Part shown: positions 15,711-22,654 of the stretch, piece by piece | Layout of the letters: every line of letters begins with the position of its first letter | Numbering within the stretch: the first letter of the stretch is position 1 | Source: Candidatus Bipolaricaulota bacterium | GTDB taxonomy: Bacteria > Bipolaricaulota > Bipolaricaulia > Bipolaricaulales > Bipolaricaulaceae | DNA: 22,723 nucleotides | Reading direction: 5' to 3' | NCBI GenBank assembly: GCA_027027485.1 | Contig: JALVLL010000222.1 | Span: 1-22,723 of the forward strand | The notes under the pieces: model-generated | What the model was told of the DNA's origin: nothing | Databases searched by the model: none | The model's input: the letters and a program-made list of their open reading frames with translations, nothing else | Program-made: the position numbers and the translations under genes

Positions 15711-16766
15711 TTGGCGCTCAAAGGGATCTTGGAGCGGGCGCGGGAAGGCGCGGGGGTTCCGGTGGCGGAGAGGGACGTGGAGCGGGCGCTGGCGGCGCTC
15801 CTGGCTTCGGAGGATATCTGGCGGGTGATCGACCTCTCCGGGGTACCGGTGATGGCCCTGGTACGGGTGCTTTACGCCCTCAAGGATCTCGGCTACCTGG
15901 ACTGGGACGGGGGGCGATTGGTTCTCACCCCGAAGGGAAGGGATCTCGTCGCGTCCCTTGGGATCGGCCCGAAGCTCGAACTCAAATGCCCCCACTGCGG
16001 CGGGCGTGGCACCGCCCTCGGCCCGGTGGAAAAGATCGCCGCCAAGTTCAGGGAGATCGCCGCGGACCGTCCCGAGGCCATCCAGGACTTCGACCAGGGC
16101 TACGTCACCGAGGAGACCACCCTGCACCGGGTGGCCTTCATGTGGTCCCGGGGGGACCTCTACGGGAAGGAGCTCATCGTCCTCGGGGACGACGACCTCG
16201 TATCGGTGGCCGCGGGCCTCACCCGAGCTCCGAAGCGAGTGGTGGTCCTGGAGATCGACCAGCGCCTGGTGGACTTCATCCGGGATGTGGCCCGCAAGGA
16301 AAATCTCCCCATCGAGGTGAAACAACACGACCTCCGGGAGCCCCTTCCCCCTGATCTCAAGGGCCACTTCGATGCCTTCTTCTGTGACCCCACCGAATCC
16401 CTGCAGGGGTTCATGGTGTTCGCCGAGCGGGGGATCGCGGCCCTGAAAGGCCCTGGGGGCGCCGGATACCTCGGCCTCACCCACTGCGAGGCCTCCTACG
16501 GGAAGTGGCGGGAGATACAGAGGTTCTTCCTCGAGGCCGGCGCGGTGATCGCCGAGCTCAGGGATGCCTTCAACGACTACGTGAACTGGCCCTATATCGA
16601 CCACATGCGCTCCTGGCCCCATCTCCCGGTGCAGCGGATCCCCGGCCGCGAGGAGATCTGGTACCGGTCGGCCCTGATCAGGATAGAGCTCGTGGAGGGG
16701 TCCCACATCGAGGAGCGCCGCTACGAGGGAGACATCTTCTCCGACGAGGAAGCCGCCACCACCTAG
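15711..16766 (+). CDS. bpsA: N4-bis(aminopropyl)spermidine synthase (BpsA, DUF43)
   Basis: Adds two aminopropyl groups from decarboxylated SAM to the secondary amine of spermidine, giving a branched polyamine that stabilises nucleic acids in thermophiles. The 351-aa protein has an N-terminal winged-helix-like region (about 1-90) and a small CPHCGG zinc-knuckle-like motif near 95. The DUF43 Rossmann domain follows, with LIVLGDDDLVS (the GDDD motif, about 157-168), VVVLEIDQRLVDFI, and FCDPTESLQGF. The start is judged to be TTG 15711, since AGGAGG (15700-15705) is 5 nt upstream. The in-frame GTG at 15705 lies in that ribosome site. It leads a plus-strand run of polyamine genes after the groEL terminator, but I see no clear promoter in 15629-15699. 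Confidence 0.9.
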   Translation: MALKGILERAREGAGVPVAERDVERALAALLASEDIWRVIDLSGVPVMALVRVLYALKDLGYLDWDGGRLVLTPKGRDLVASLGIGPKLELKCPHCGGRGTALGPVEKIAAKFREIAADRPEAIQDFDQGYVTEETTLHRVAFMWSRGDLYGKELIVLGDDDLVSVAAGLTRAPKRVVVLEIDQRLVDFIRDVARKENLPIEVKQHDLREPLPPDLKGHFDAFFCDPTESLQGFMVFAERGIAALKGPGGAGYLGLTHCEASYGKWREIQRFFLEAGAVIAELRDAFNDYVNWPYIDHMRSWPHLPVQRIPGREEIWYRSALIRIELVEGSHIEERRYEGDIFSDEEAATT

Positions 16767-16786
16767 TGGGTGACGCGTGACGACTG

Positions 16787-17260
16787 ATGGGTGAAAAGAT
16801 GTGGGACCACACCAAGGTCACGAGGGCGGCGCTCGTTAGCGGGGCGGCGGAGGGAGGGACGGAGCTCAACGCCTTCGACAATGCCCTCCTTGCCGCCGGG
16901 ATCGGCGATGTGAACCTCATCAGGGTCTCGAGCATCCTCCCGTCCCATGTGGAGGTGGTGGACTCTAAGCCCGATCTCCCCCGAGGGGCGTTCGTCCCCG
17001 TGGTCTACGCCGAGAAAAGCTCCTCCAAGCCGGGGGAGCTCATCGCCGTCGCGGTAGGGTTCGGCCGGGCTCCCGACGGCTTCGGGGTGGTGATGGAGGC
17101 CGTGGGGAGCTCCAGAAAAGAAGCGGAGGACGAGGTACGCCGCAGGATCGAGGAGGCCTTCCGCGTGCGCTCCCTGGAGCTCAAGGAGGTAAAGGTGGCG
17201 GCCGCCGAACACCGGGTGGAGCGGTGTGGCAGCGTGGTCGCCGCCTGCGTTTTCTTCTAA
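16787..17260 (+). CDS. pdaD: Pyruvoyl-dependent arginine decarboxylase
   Basis: Converts arginine to agmatine, the first step of this polyamine route. The 157-aa proenzyme cuts itself between two serines to form a pyruvoyl group. The site is visible in VNLIRVSSILP (Ser48-Ser49), matching the archaeal and Chlamydia enzymes. LVSGAAEGGTELNAFDNALL, upstream, and EHRVERCGSVVAA, near the end, are also typical. The first ATG at 16787 has no strong ribosome site. ATG 16799, 4 nt after GGGTGAAAAG, is a good alternative and would drop four residues. It follows bpsA by 20 bp. This enzyme type is commoner in archaea than bacteria, so old transfer is possible. Confidence 0.92.
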   Translation: MGEKMWDHTKVTRAALVSGAAEGGTELNAFDNALLAAGIGDVNLIRVSSILPSHVEVVDSKPDLPRGAFVPVVYAEKSSSKPGELIAVAVGFGRAPDGFGVVMEAVGSSRKEAEDEVRRRIEEAFRVRSLELKEVKVAAAEHRVERCGSVVAACVFF

Positions 17261-17376
17261 AATCCCATCCCGTGAAAAGGCCACTATACCCGGGAGGTGG
17301 CGCGGTCCTCTGGGATCTCCCTCTGGATTCCCAGCGGGCCGCATCTTTGACAAATCACCCGGGGGAGGAGGTGAGG
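17261..17376 (+). other. Intercistronic gap with possible hairpin
   Basis: 116 bp without a gene between pdaD and speD. An imperfect inverted repeat CTGGGATC ... GATTCCCAG (about 17312-17335) could fold in the mRNA. There is no T-tract, so it is not a terminator. A TTGACA at 17346-17351 has no -10 partner. Confidence 0.3.
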
Positions 17377-17727
17377 ATGAAGGCGCTCGGGAGGCACCTG
17401 GTGGTCGAGATGTGGGGCTGCAAGGCCAACCTGAACGAGCCGGAGAGGATCCGGGAGGCCCTGGCCGAGGCCGTGGAGCGGGCCCGGGCCACCAACCTGG
17501 GGGTTCACGTGCATTCCTTCAACCCCCACGGGGTCTCCGGGGTGGCGGTGATCGCCGAATCGCACATCTCCGTCCACACCTGGCCCGAGCTCGGGTACGT
17601 GGCCCTGGATGTGTTCACCTGCGGCGACAAGGCCCTCCCTGAGGAGGCCCTGGAGGTACTCAAGGACCTCTTCCGGCCCCAGCACATGGATGTGCTGGAG
17701 ATAAAGAGGGGCCTTCGTCCCGAGTGA
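17377..17727 (+). CDS. speD: S-adenosylmethionine decarboxylase proenzyme (short SpeD type)
   Basis: Makes decarboxylated SAM, the aminopropyl donor for SpeE and BpsA. The 116-aa length is that of the small prokaryotic class that forms a dimer of two processed chains. The self-cleavage site is ESHISVHTWPE: cleavage before Ser62 yields the pyruvoyl group, and His67 and Cys82 (FTCGDK) are the conserved processing/catalytic residues. ATG 17377 follows GGGGGAGGAGG, which fixes the start. In-frame codons extend upstream but lack family sequence. SpeE starts 3 bp after its stop. Confidence 0.95.
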   Translation: MKALGRHLVVEMWGCKANLNEPERIREALAEAVERARATNLGVHVHSFNPHGVSGVAVIAESHISVHTWPELGYVALDVFTCGDKALPEEALEVLKDLFRPQHMDVLEIKRGLRPE

Positions 17728-17730
17728 GAT

Positions 17731-18606
17731 ATGAGTAGCGGGGGAAGACGCGATGACTGGCTGAGCGAGCGACAAACGGAAGGGGTCGAGCTCTCCTTCC
17801 GGGTGAGACGCTGGCTGGTCAGGAAGACCACCGCCTATCAGCGCTTGGAGCTCGCCGAGACCCAGGATCTCGGGCGGGTCATGGCGCTGGACGGGAAGAT
17901 CATGCTTTCGGAGCGGGACGAGGCCTTCTACCACGAGATGCTGGTGCACCCGGTACTGCTTTCCCACCCCTTGCCGCGGAAGGTCCTCATCGTGGGCGGC
18001 GGGGACGGAGGGACCATGCGCGAGGTCCTGCGCCACCCCACGGTGGAGGAGGCGTGGCTGGTGGAGATAGACGGCGAGGTGGTGGAGGCCGCCAGGGAGC
18101 ATCTCCCGAACGTGCACCGGGGCTCCTTCGACGACCCCCGGGCCAGGGTCCATATCTCCCCCGGGGAGGAGTTCGTGGAGGATCATCCGGGGGAGTTCGA
18201 CGCGGTGATCGTTGACTCCACCGATCCCGTGGGCCCCGGGGAGACCCTCTTCACCGAGGATTTCTTCCGCGGGGCGAAGGGGGCCCTCGCCGAAGGAGGG
18301 GTCTTCGCCATGCAGGCCGGGACCCCCTTCTACTGGGGAGAGGAGCTCGTGGGGATCCTCTCCAAGGTGCGGCGGTTTTTTCCTTGTGTGAGGTTGTACC
18401 TCGGGTATGTGCCCGTCTACCCCTCGGGAATGTGGGCGTACGTGGTGGCGAGCGAGCGGGACCTCTTCGCCGAGGAGGGCGCCTTCGAGCTCCGGTTCGC
18501 CGAGCGGGGGCTGGAGACGGTGTATTTCACCCCGGGGGTGGGCCGGGCGGCCTTCGTCCTCCCCAAGTTCGTGGAGGACATCGTGAGAAGGGCCCTCGGA
18601 ACCTAG
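17731..18606 (+). CDS. speE: Aminopropyltransferase (spermidine synthase family)
   Basis: Transfers an aminopropyl group from decarboxylated SAM to a diamine. At 291 aa it has the family plan: an N-terminal beta domain, DEAFYHEMLVHP (acceptor/catalytic region near 63-74), then the Rossmann motif LIVGGGDGGTMREV (about 86-99), the acidic VEID, and VIVDSTDPVGPG (159-170). The later PVYPSGMWAYVVAS segment is also typical. Because the same operon makes agmatine and an agmatinase-like enzyme but has no ornithine decarboxylase, the acceptor may be agmatine, as in Thermus, giving N1-aminopropylagmatine. Putrescine is the alternative. Sequence alone does not settle it. It is 3 bp after speD and 5 bp before speB. 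Confidence 0.93.
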   Translation: MSSGGRRDDWLSERQTEGVELSFRVRRWLVRKTTAYQRLELAETQDLGRVMALDGKIMLSERDEAFYHEMLVHPVLLSHPLPRKVLIVGGGDGGTMREVLRHPTVEEAWLVEIDGEVVEAAREHLPNVHRGSFDDPRARVHISPGEEFVEDHPGEFDAVIVDSTDPVGPGETLFTEDFFRGAKGALAEGGVFAMQAGTPFYWGEELVGILSKVRRFFPCVRLYLGYVPVYPSGMWAYVVASERDLFAEEGAFELRFAERGLETVYFTPGVGRAAFVLPKFVEDIVRRALGT

Positions 18607-18611
18607 CCCCT

Positions 18612-19427
18612 ATGGCTCCCTCCCCTTTGCGGTTCCTCTCCGCCGATCGCCCCCTCCGGGAAGCCAGGGTCGTGGTCCTCGGGGTGCCGCTGGAGCGGGG
18701 TGTCAGCTTCCGGGGAGGGCCGGCCCTCGCCCCGAACGCTATCCGCCAGGCATCCTGGTCCCTGGAGAGCTTTTCCCACCACGTACGGAAGGACCTGGTG
18801 GACGTGGGGGTCTGCGATCTCGGGGATCTCGACGTGGAGAGGTCCAGGGAGGAGGTCTTCCGGGAGCTCGAGGGCTCGATGCAAAGGCTCCTCCGGGCGG
18901 GGAAGCGGGTGGTGGTGTTGGGAGGGGACCACTCCGTTTCCTTGGGGTGCGTACGCGGCGCTATGGGGGCCCTGGGGAAGGTCCAGGTCCTGGTGCTCGA
19001 TGCCCACTCCGATCTCCGGGACGAGTACCTGGGGGACAGGTTCTCCCACGCCTGTGTCTCCCGCAGGCTCTCCGAGCTGGTGGATCGTCTCGTGATCGTC
19101 GGGGCAAGGTCCTTCTTCGGCCCGGACCTCGATGAGCCCTTCTTCGCCGAGCTCGGTGAGATCCCCAAAAAGCTCTCCCGGGAAGCTCCTCTTTGGCTTT
19201 CCCTGGACCTCGATGTCCTCGATCCCGGGATCTTCCCCGGGGTCACGAACCCCGAGCCCGGCGGGCTTTCCTACGGGGACCTCCTCGACGTCTTCCGACT
19301 CCTCCGGGGGTACGGGGTGGTGGGGATGGATGTGGTGGAGTTAGCGCCTCCCTTCGATCCCTCGGGGGTCTCCGCGGTCACCGCGGCGAAGCTGGTGATC
19401 GAGGCGATCCTCCATCTCTGGGGATGA
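18612..19427 (+). CDS. speB: Agmatinase / aminopropylagmatine ureohydrolase
   Basis: A 271-aa enzyme of the arginase-agmatinase superfamily with two catalytic Mn ions. The ligands are seen in GGDHS (104-108), DAHSD (130-134) and SLDLDVLDP (197-205), and the RFSHACVSRR loop matches agmatinases. It releases urea from agmatine to give putrescine. In the thermophile pathway the same family instead acts on N1-aminopropylagmatine to give spermidine directly, which fits the operon. The ATG at 18612 lies 5 bp after the speE stop and opens a full-length family protein. A weak GGAACCTAG precedes it. The stop overlaps the truD start (ATGA). Confidence 0.92.
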   Translation: MAPSPLRFLSADRPLREARVVVLGVPLERGVSFRGGPALAPNAIRQASWSLESFSHHVRKDLVDVGVCDLGDLDVERSREEVFRELEGSMQRLLRAGKRVVVLGGDHSVSLGCVRGAMGALGKVQVLVLDAHSDLRDEYLGDRFSHACVSRRLSELVDRLVIVGARSFFGPDLDEPFFAELGEIPKKLSREAPLWLSLDLDVLDPGIFPGVTNPEPGGLSYGDLLDVFRLLRGYGVVGMDVVELAPPFDPSGVSAVTAAKLVIEAILHLWG

Positions 19428-20602
19428 AGCTGAAGGCGCGCCCGGAGGATTTCCGGGTGGAGGAGCTCATCGAACTTCCCCGCGGCCGGGGTCCCTTCAG
19501 CTACTTCCGCGTGGAGAAGAAAGGCATCCCCACCATGGCCGCCCAGGTCCTCCTCGCCCGGGAGCTCGGGGTCTCCCCGAGGGACGTCTTCTTCCCGGCC
19601 CTGAAGGACGCCCACGCCGTGGCGATCCAGTACGCGAGCATGAAAGGCGCACGGAAGGATCGCATGGAGCTCCCGGTCCTCCGGGCGGAGGCGGTGGGCC
19701 GTGGGCCGAGGAGGCTTTCCACCAAAGACCTCGTGGGCAACTCTTTCCGGCTCGTGGTCAGGGACCTCTCGCAAGGCGAGGCCGAGGGGCTCGCGGCGGA
19801 ACTTGGGCGCCTTGGCGGTGAGGGCTTTCCGAACTACTTCGACGAGCAGCGGTTCGGGTCGCTGGGGGAAGGGGGTTCCCCGGGGAAAGCGATCATCACC
19901 CGAAATGCCGAGGGAGCCCTCCGCTTCTACCTCGCCGAGGAGCTCTTTGGGGATCCGGCGGACGTGCGGGAGTTCAAGCGTTTGGCCCGGGAACACTGGG
20001 GCGACTGGGGCTTCCTCCTCGAACGCGCACCGAAGCCCTCCAACTTCCGCAGCGTCCTCACCTTCCTCAGGGACCACCCGGAGGAGTTCAGAAAGGCCCT
20101 GAACCTGATCCCACCCCGGCTCCTCTCCCTCTTCCTCTCCGCGTACCAATCGCTCCTCTGGAACTGCATCCTCGGCCGCTGGATCCTTCGTAATTTCCCC
20201 GAGGTCGTGGAGCTCGAGATCGCGGGAGAGGCTTTCCCAGTGCCCCGCTTTGTTCCCGAGGGTCTACGTGCGAGGCTTGCCACCGAAAAGCTTCCCCTCC
20301 CCTCCAACCGGGCGCGGTACCGCGGGGAGTGGGCCGGTATCGTCGAGGAGGTCCTCGCGGAGGAGGGGATCTCCCCGAGGGACCTCAAGGCCCGGATCGT
20401 GGAGCGGGCGTACCTTTCCAAGGCAGAGCGGCCGATATGGTGTTACCCGCGGGAGCTTTGGGTGGGGGAGATAATGCCCGATAAGCTTTTCCCGGGGAGG
20501 TTTTCCCTGGAGGTCTCCTTCGTCCTCCCCCCGGGCTCCTACGCCACGCTCCTTGTGAGGTGTGCCCACGCCCGTTCATGCTATTCAGCGCCAAGAGCCT
20601 AA
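19424..20602 (+). CDS. truD: tRNA pseudouridine synthase D
   Basis: Isomerises U13 of some tRNAs to pseudouridine. 392 aa. The catalytic Asp is in FFPALKDAHAVAIQYASMKG (Asp62), preceded by the N-terminal RPEDFRVEEL typical of TruD. NYFDEQRFGS and the inserted TRUD domain (about 130-290) follow, and SLFLSAYQSLLWN marks its end region. The start overlaps speB as ATGA, so it is the last gene of the polyamine operon. The C-terminus is odd. After the family motif GSYATLLVR the frame runs on for 13 residues (CAHARSCYSAPRA) into the edge of the AT-rich block and overlaps the convergent gene by 18 bp. The native last residues may have been replaced when that block arrived. Confidence 0.93.
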   Translation: MKLKARPEDFRVEELIELPRGRGPFSYFRVEKKGIPTMAAQVLLARELGVSPRDVFFPALKDAHAVAIQYASMKGARKDRMELPVLRAEAVGRGPRRLSTKDLVGNSFRLVVRDLSQGEAEGLAAELGRLGGEGFPNYFDEQRFGSLGEGGSPGKAIITRNAEGALRFYLAEELFGDPADVREFKRLAREHWGDWGFLLERAPKPSNFRSVLTFLRDHPEEFRKALNLIPPRLLSLFLSAYQSLLWNCILGRWILRNFPEVVELEIAGEAFPVPRFVPEGLRARLATEKLPLPSNRARYRGEWAGIVEEVLAEEGISPRDLKARIVERAYLSKAERPIWCYPRELWVGEIMPDKLFPGRFSLEVSFVLPPGSYATLLVRCAHARSCYSAPRA

Positions 20603-21280
20603 CAAGCGCGCCAAAAACTCGATAAGTTCAGTATTACGATCATTGGGATATAACGTTTGTTCAAGTTCTAATCGTTTTTCTATAAGAGCTTTCCCGTCAT
20701 TATTGGGCATTAACTGGGAAATAGCCATAGCAGCTGCCTTTACAGCTTTGGGTTCTGTAGCCGTAAATAATCTTGTGGCTTGTGCTAGTAATAGCGAGTG
20801 GTACCTAAATATTCTTGCGAGTTGTTTTGCAGACACTTTGGATGTTTCTATTTTATTTGCCAATGATAAACCCACAGTTAGATTTGGCCATTGCAATTCA
20901 TTTAGAATTTTTATTATTATTTCTCTTTTAGTATATAAATCATTATATAAATTTTTTATAATTTTATTTATTTGAATAACTTCTTCTTTGGCACGTTCAG
21001 CATCTTTAACTAAAGAACCCATCTTTTCATGCTGGGATTCAATTTCCCGTCTAAAAGAAAATATTATCCAAATAATTCCTCCACCAGCGAATGCCGCAAC
21101 CGCTAAAACAATAGTGACCGCTAAAGTGTAAGTACTCACAACGATTTCTTTAGAAAGCATAACAGGTAAAGAAAAATTTAGCATGGTCAAAATGATCAGT
21201 CCGGCAGTAACAATTATGAGTAAAACTATCAAAATAAATTTTGAAAAATTATTCTGAACAAATTTCTTCAAGTTTTGCAT
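20585..21280 (-). CDS. Two-helix membrane protein, unrecognised family (copy 1)
   Basis: I do not recognise this family. From ATG 21280 (ribosome site AAAGGAGGAATT) it has 231 aa. There are two membrane helices (about 14-34 and 50-75, the second ending GGGIIW), then a charged coiled coil (about 78-112) and a helical C-terminal domain. It is a clear paralogue of the protein at 21977-22654. They share YTLAVTI-L near the second helix, RLFTA (170-174), V-x-AAA, RL-x-LE and the C-terminal RLLGSW. An in-frame ATG at 21352 lies within the receiver gene and is unlikely to be used. The gene overlaps the receiver gene by 32 bp. Low G+C contrasts sharply with truD. A signalling output or sensor partner of the receiver is inferred from linkage only. 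Confidence 0.75.
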   Translation of the reverse strand: MQNLKKFVQNNFSKFILIVLLIIVTAGLIILTMLNFSLPVMLSKEIVVSTYTLAVTIVLAVAAFAGGGIIWIIFSFRREIESQHEKMGSLVKDAERAKEEVIQINKIIKNLYNDLYTKREIIIKILNELQWPNLTVGLSLANKIETSKVSAKQLARIFRYHSLLLAQATRLFTATEPKAVKAAAMAISQLMPNNDGKALIEKRLELEQTLYPNDRNTELIEFLARLLGSWR

Positions 21281-21680
21281 AGAATTCCTCCTTTGGAGGT
21301 TTATTATAAACTGATATATGTTTGGGAATTCGCTTATATACTTCTGCGCCAAGCTTTGTTTCTATGTTTAAATTTGTTAAAATTATTATAGGAATGCCTT
21401 TTTCTTCCAAAATCGGTAATAAACTCAAGCCAGCTTTCATCTCATCTCCTGGTCCACTGGGTGCTCGACCAAATGCTTTTTTGAAAATCTCTTCATCAGC
21501 GAAGGTTAATGGAATCATGAGGTCTAAAATAACTGCACAAAAGTGATCATCCCTTATGGCATCAGCGGCCTCCTTAAGCGATGCAGCGCGTGACACGGTG
21601 AACCCCCGATGCTCAAGCTCTGCGAAAATATAATCTAAAAATATTCCCACATCATCATCAACAACTAAAACCTTTTTCAT
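21249..21680 (-). CDS. Stand-alone response-regulator receiver domain (copy 1)
   Basis: A 143-aa single-domain CheY-like protein with no DNA-binding part. All phosphorylation-site residues are present: the acidic pair in LVVDDD (8-9), phospho-acceptor Asp53 in VILDLMIP, Thr102 in IIILTN, and Lys127 in YNKPPK. An extra about 25 residues (LTFADEEIFKKAFGRAPSGP and on) sit between strand 3 and helix 3, which ordinary receivers lack. Ribosome site TAGGAGGTGA precedes ATG 21680. Its final codons include KEEFY, whose DNA is the ribosome site and start of the membrane gene. No histidine kinase lies in the window. Confidence 0.88.
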   Translation of the reverse strand: MKKVLVVDDDVGIFLDYIFAELEHRGFTVSRAASLKEAADAIRDDHFCAVILDLMIPLTFADEEIFKKAFGRAPSGPGDEMKAGLSLLPILEEKGIPIIILTNLNIETKLGAEVYKRIPKHISVYNKPPKEEFYAKLEEICSE

Positions 21681-21705
21681 CAGGCTTCACCTCCTAGAAG
21701 TCGTT

Positions 21706-21930
21706 TCAAAATGCTTTTCGGATTGCAAGCCAATGCCCCCCTCGCCTTGGTGCTGGAACACAGTCGCAGGCCTTATCCACAACCAACTTCCTCCGCCCCT
21801 TCTTAGGCCTCCTCCTCACCAGCTTTGGCCCTTCCCCTTCTACTACTGTCTGAAGCAAAAGCGCGCCGCTAGAGGTGCTCCTTCCCCATCCACCACTAAT
21901 ATCCTCTCGCTCCCCTTGCTATGTAGATAG
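21706..21930 (-). pseudogene. IS5-like DDE transposase remnant
   Basis: Read on the minus strand, one frame gives GSERILVVDGEGAPLAA, the first catalytic-Asp region of IS5/IS427-type transposases. It then breaks with stops. A shifted frame continues GEGPKLVRRRPKKGRRKLVV followed by DKACD, corresponding to the second Asp region (usually LIADKAYD). No start, no C-terminal Glu region and no terminal inverted repeats are seen. The stretch is GC-richer than the genes on both sides. It is a decayed fragment between the two receiver/membrane units. Confidence 0.55.
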
Positions 21931-21976
21931 TGTAATTCTTCCCCTCAAATTTTTGAAATGACTTTTGGACAATTCC

Positions 21977-22654
21977 TCACCAAGCGCCGAGGAGGCGCGA
22001 TAAGGATTCTATTACTTTGGGATCAGGATTTTCTATAGATGTTTCCAACCTTAATCTGTCCTCTAGGAGTTTTTTCCCAATCTCGTCATGTAATCTATGG
22101 AAGATAAATATAGCCGCGGCTTCCACATCCTTGTGGTCTTCAGCAGTAAAAAGTCGTATTGTTTGACTTTCAAAAAAAGCTGCGCTTTCAAATATCTTTG
22201 TTAATTCTTCCTGAGTTAATAACTTTTTTTGACCAGAACTCCCAGCTGTCTTGGTTCGTTTCCCTCCAGTTTGTTTTACCAAAAACAACCAAGTGGCTCG
22301 GGTAGAAAACGTTAAATTTTGGAGACTTCCGATTATACGTTTTTTTCTGTTAATTATTTCGCTGTATATTTCTTCAATTTCATTATATTTCTCTTCCAAA
22401 CGATGTTTAAAGGTAGTTGTCATCCAAATGATACCACCACCAATTAATCCTGAAATACTTAAAATAATTGTAACTGCCAAAGTGTATTGCCCCACAAGTA
22501 TTTGTTCGAAAGATTGATCAGGAAATAAAGGAAATAGAGAACGGTGAAGAGAAACTACCCATATTATTTCCCCAATTAAAAGGGCGACTAATAAAAGCAA
22601 AAGTGCTTTAATTATTTTATCAACAATTGTTGGAAAGTCTTTTAATTTCTTCAT
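21977..22654 (-). CDS. Two-helix membrane protein, unrecognised family (copy 2)
   Basis: A 225-aa paralogue of the protein at 20585-21280; no known family recognised. Two membrane helices (about 16-36 and 56-80, the second with GGGIIW) are followed by a coiled coil (about 83-108). A basic, Ser/Gly-rich linker of about 15 residues (near 128-145) is absent from copy 1. The shared C-terminal domain carries RLFTA (167-171), VEAAA, DRLRLE and RLLGAW at the very end. ATG 22654 follows CAAGGAGGAATTTT. It overlaps the receiver gene upstream by 35 bp. Identity to copy 1 is clearly low except in the motifs, so the duplication is old or the two copies were selected to differ. Confidence 0.75.
   Translation of the reverse strand: MKKLKDFPTIVDKIIKALLLLLVALLIGEIIWVVSLHRSLFPLFPDQSFEQILVGQYTLAVTIILSISGLIGGGIIWMTTTFKHRLEEKYNEIEEIYSEIINRKKRIIGSLQNLTFSTRATWLFLVKQTGGKRTKTAGSSGQKKLLTQEELTKIFESAAFFESQTIRLFTAEDHKDVEAAAIFIFHRLHDEIGKKLLEDRLRLETSIENPDPKVIESLSRLLGAW

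Noticed and set aside
15525..16706. A 393-codon minus-strand frame opposite bpsA
   Set aside because: Low-complexity composition, no family motif, and it runs through the groEL terminator. bpsA on the plus strand has clear DUF43 motifs.
17346..17351. TTGACA upstream of speD as a -35 element
   Set aside because: The next 25 bp are G/C-rich and hold the ribosome site; there is no -10 at any allowed spacing.
21733..21930. A 65-codon plus-strand frame rich in Pro and Leu
   Set aside because: No ribosome site or family. The opposite strand carries transposase-like sequence in two frames.
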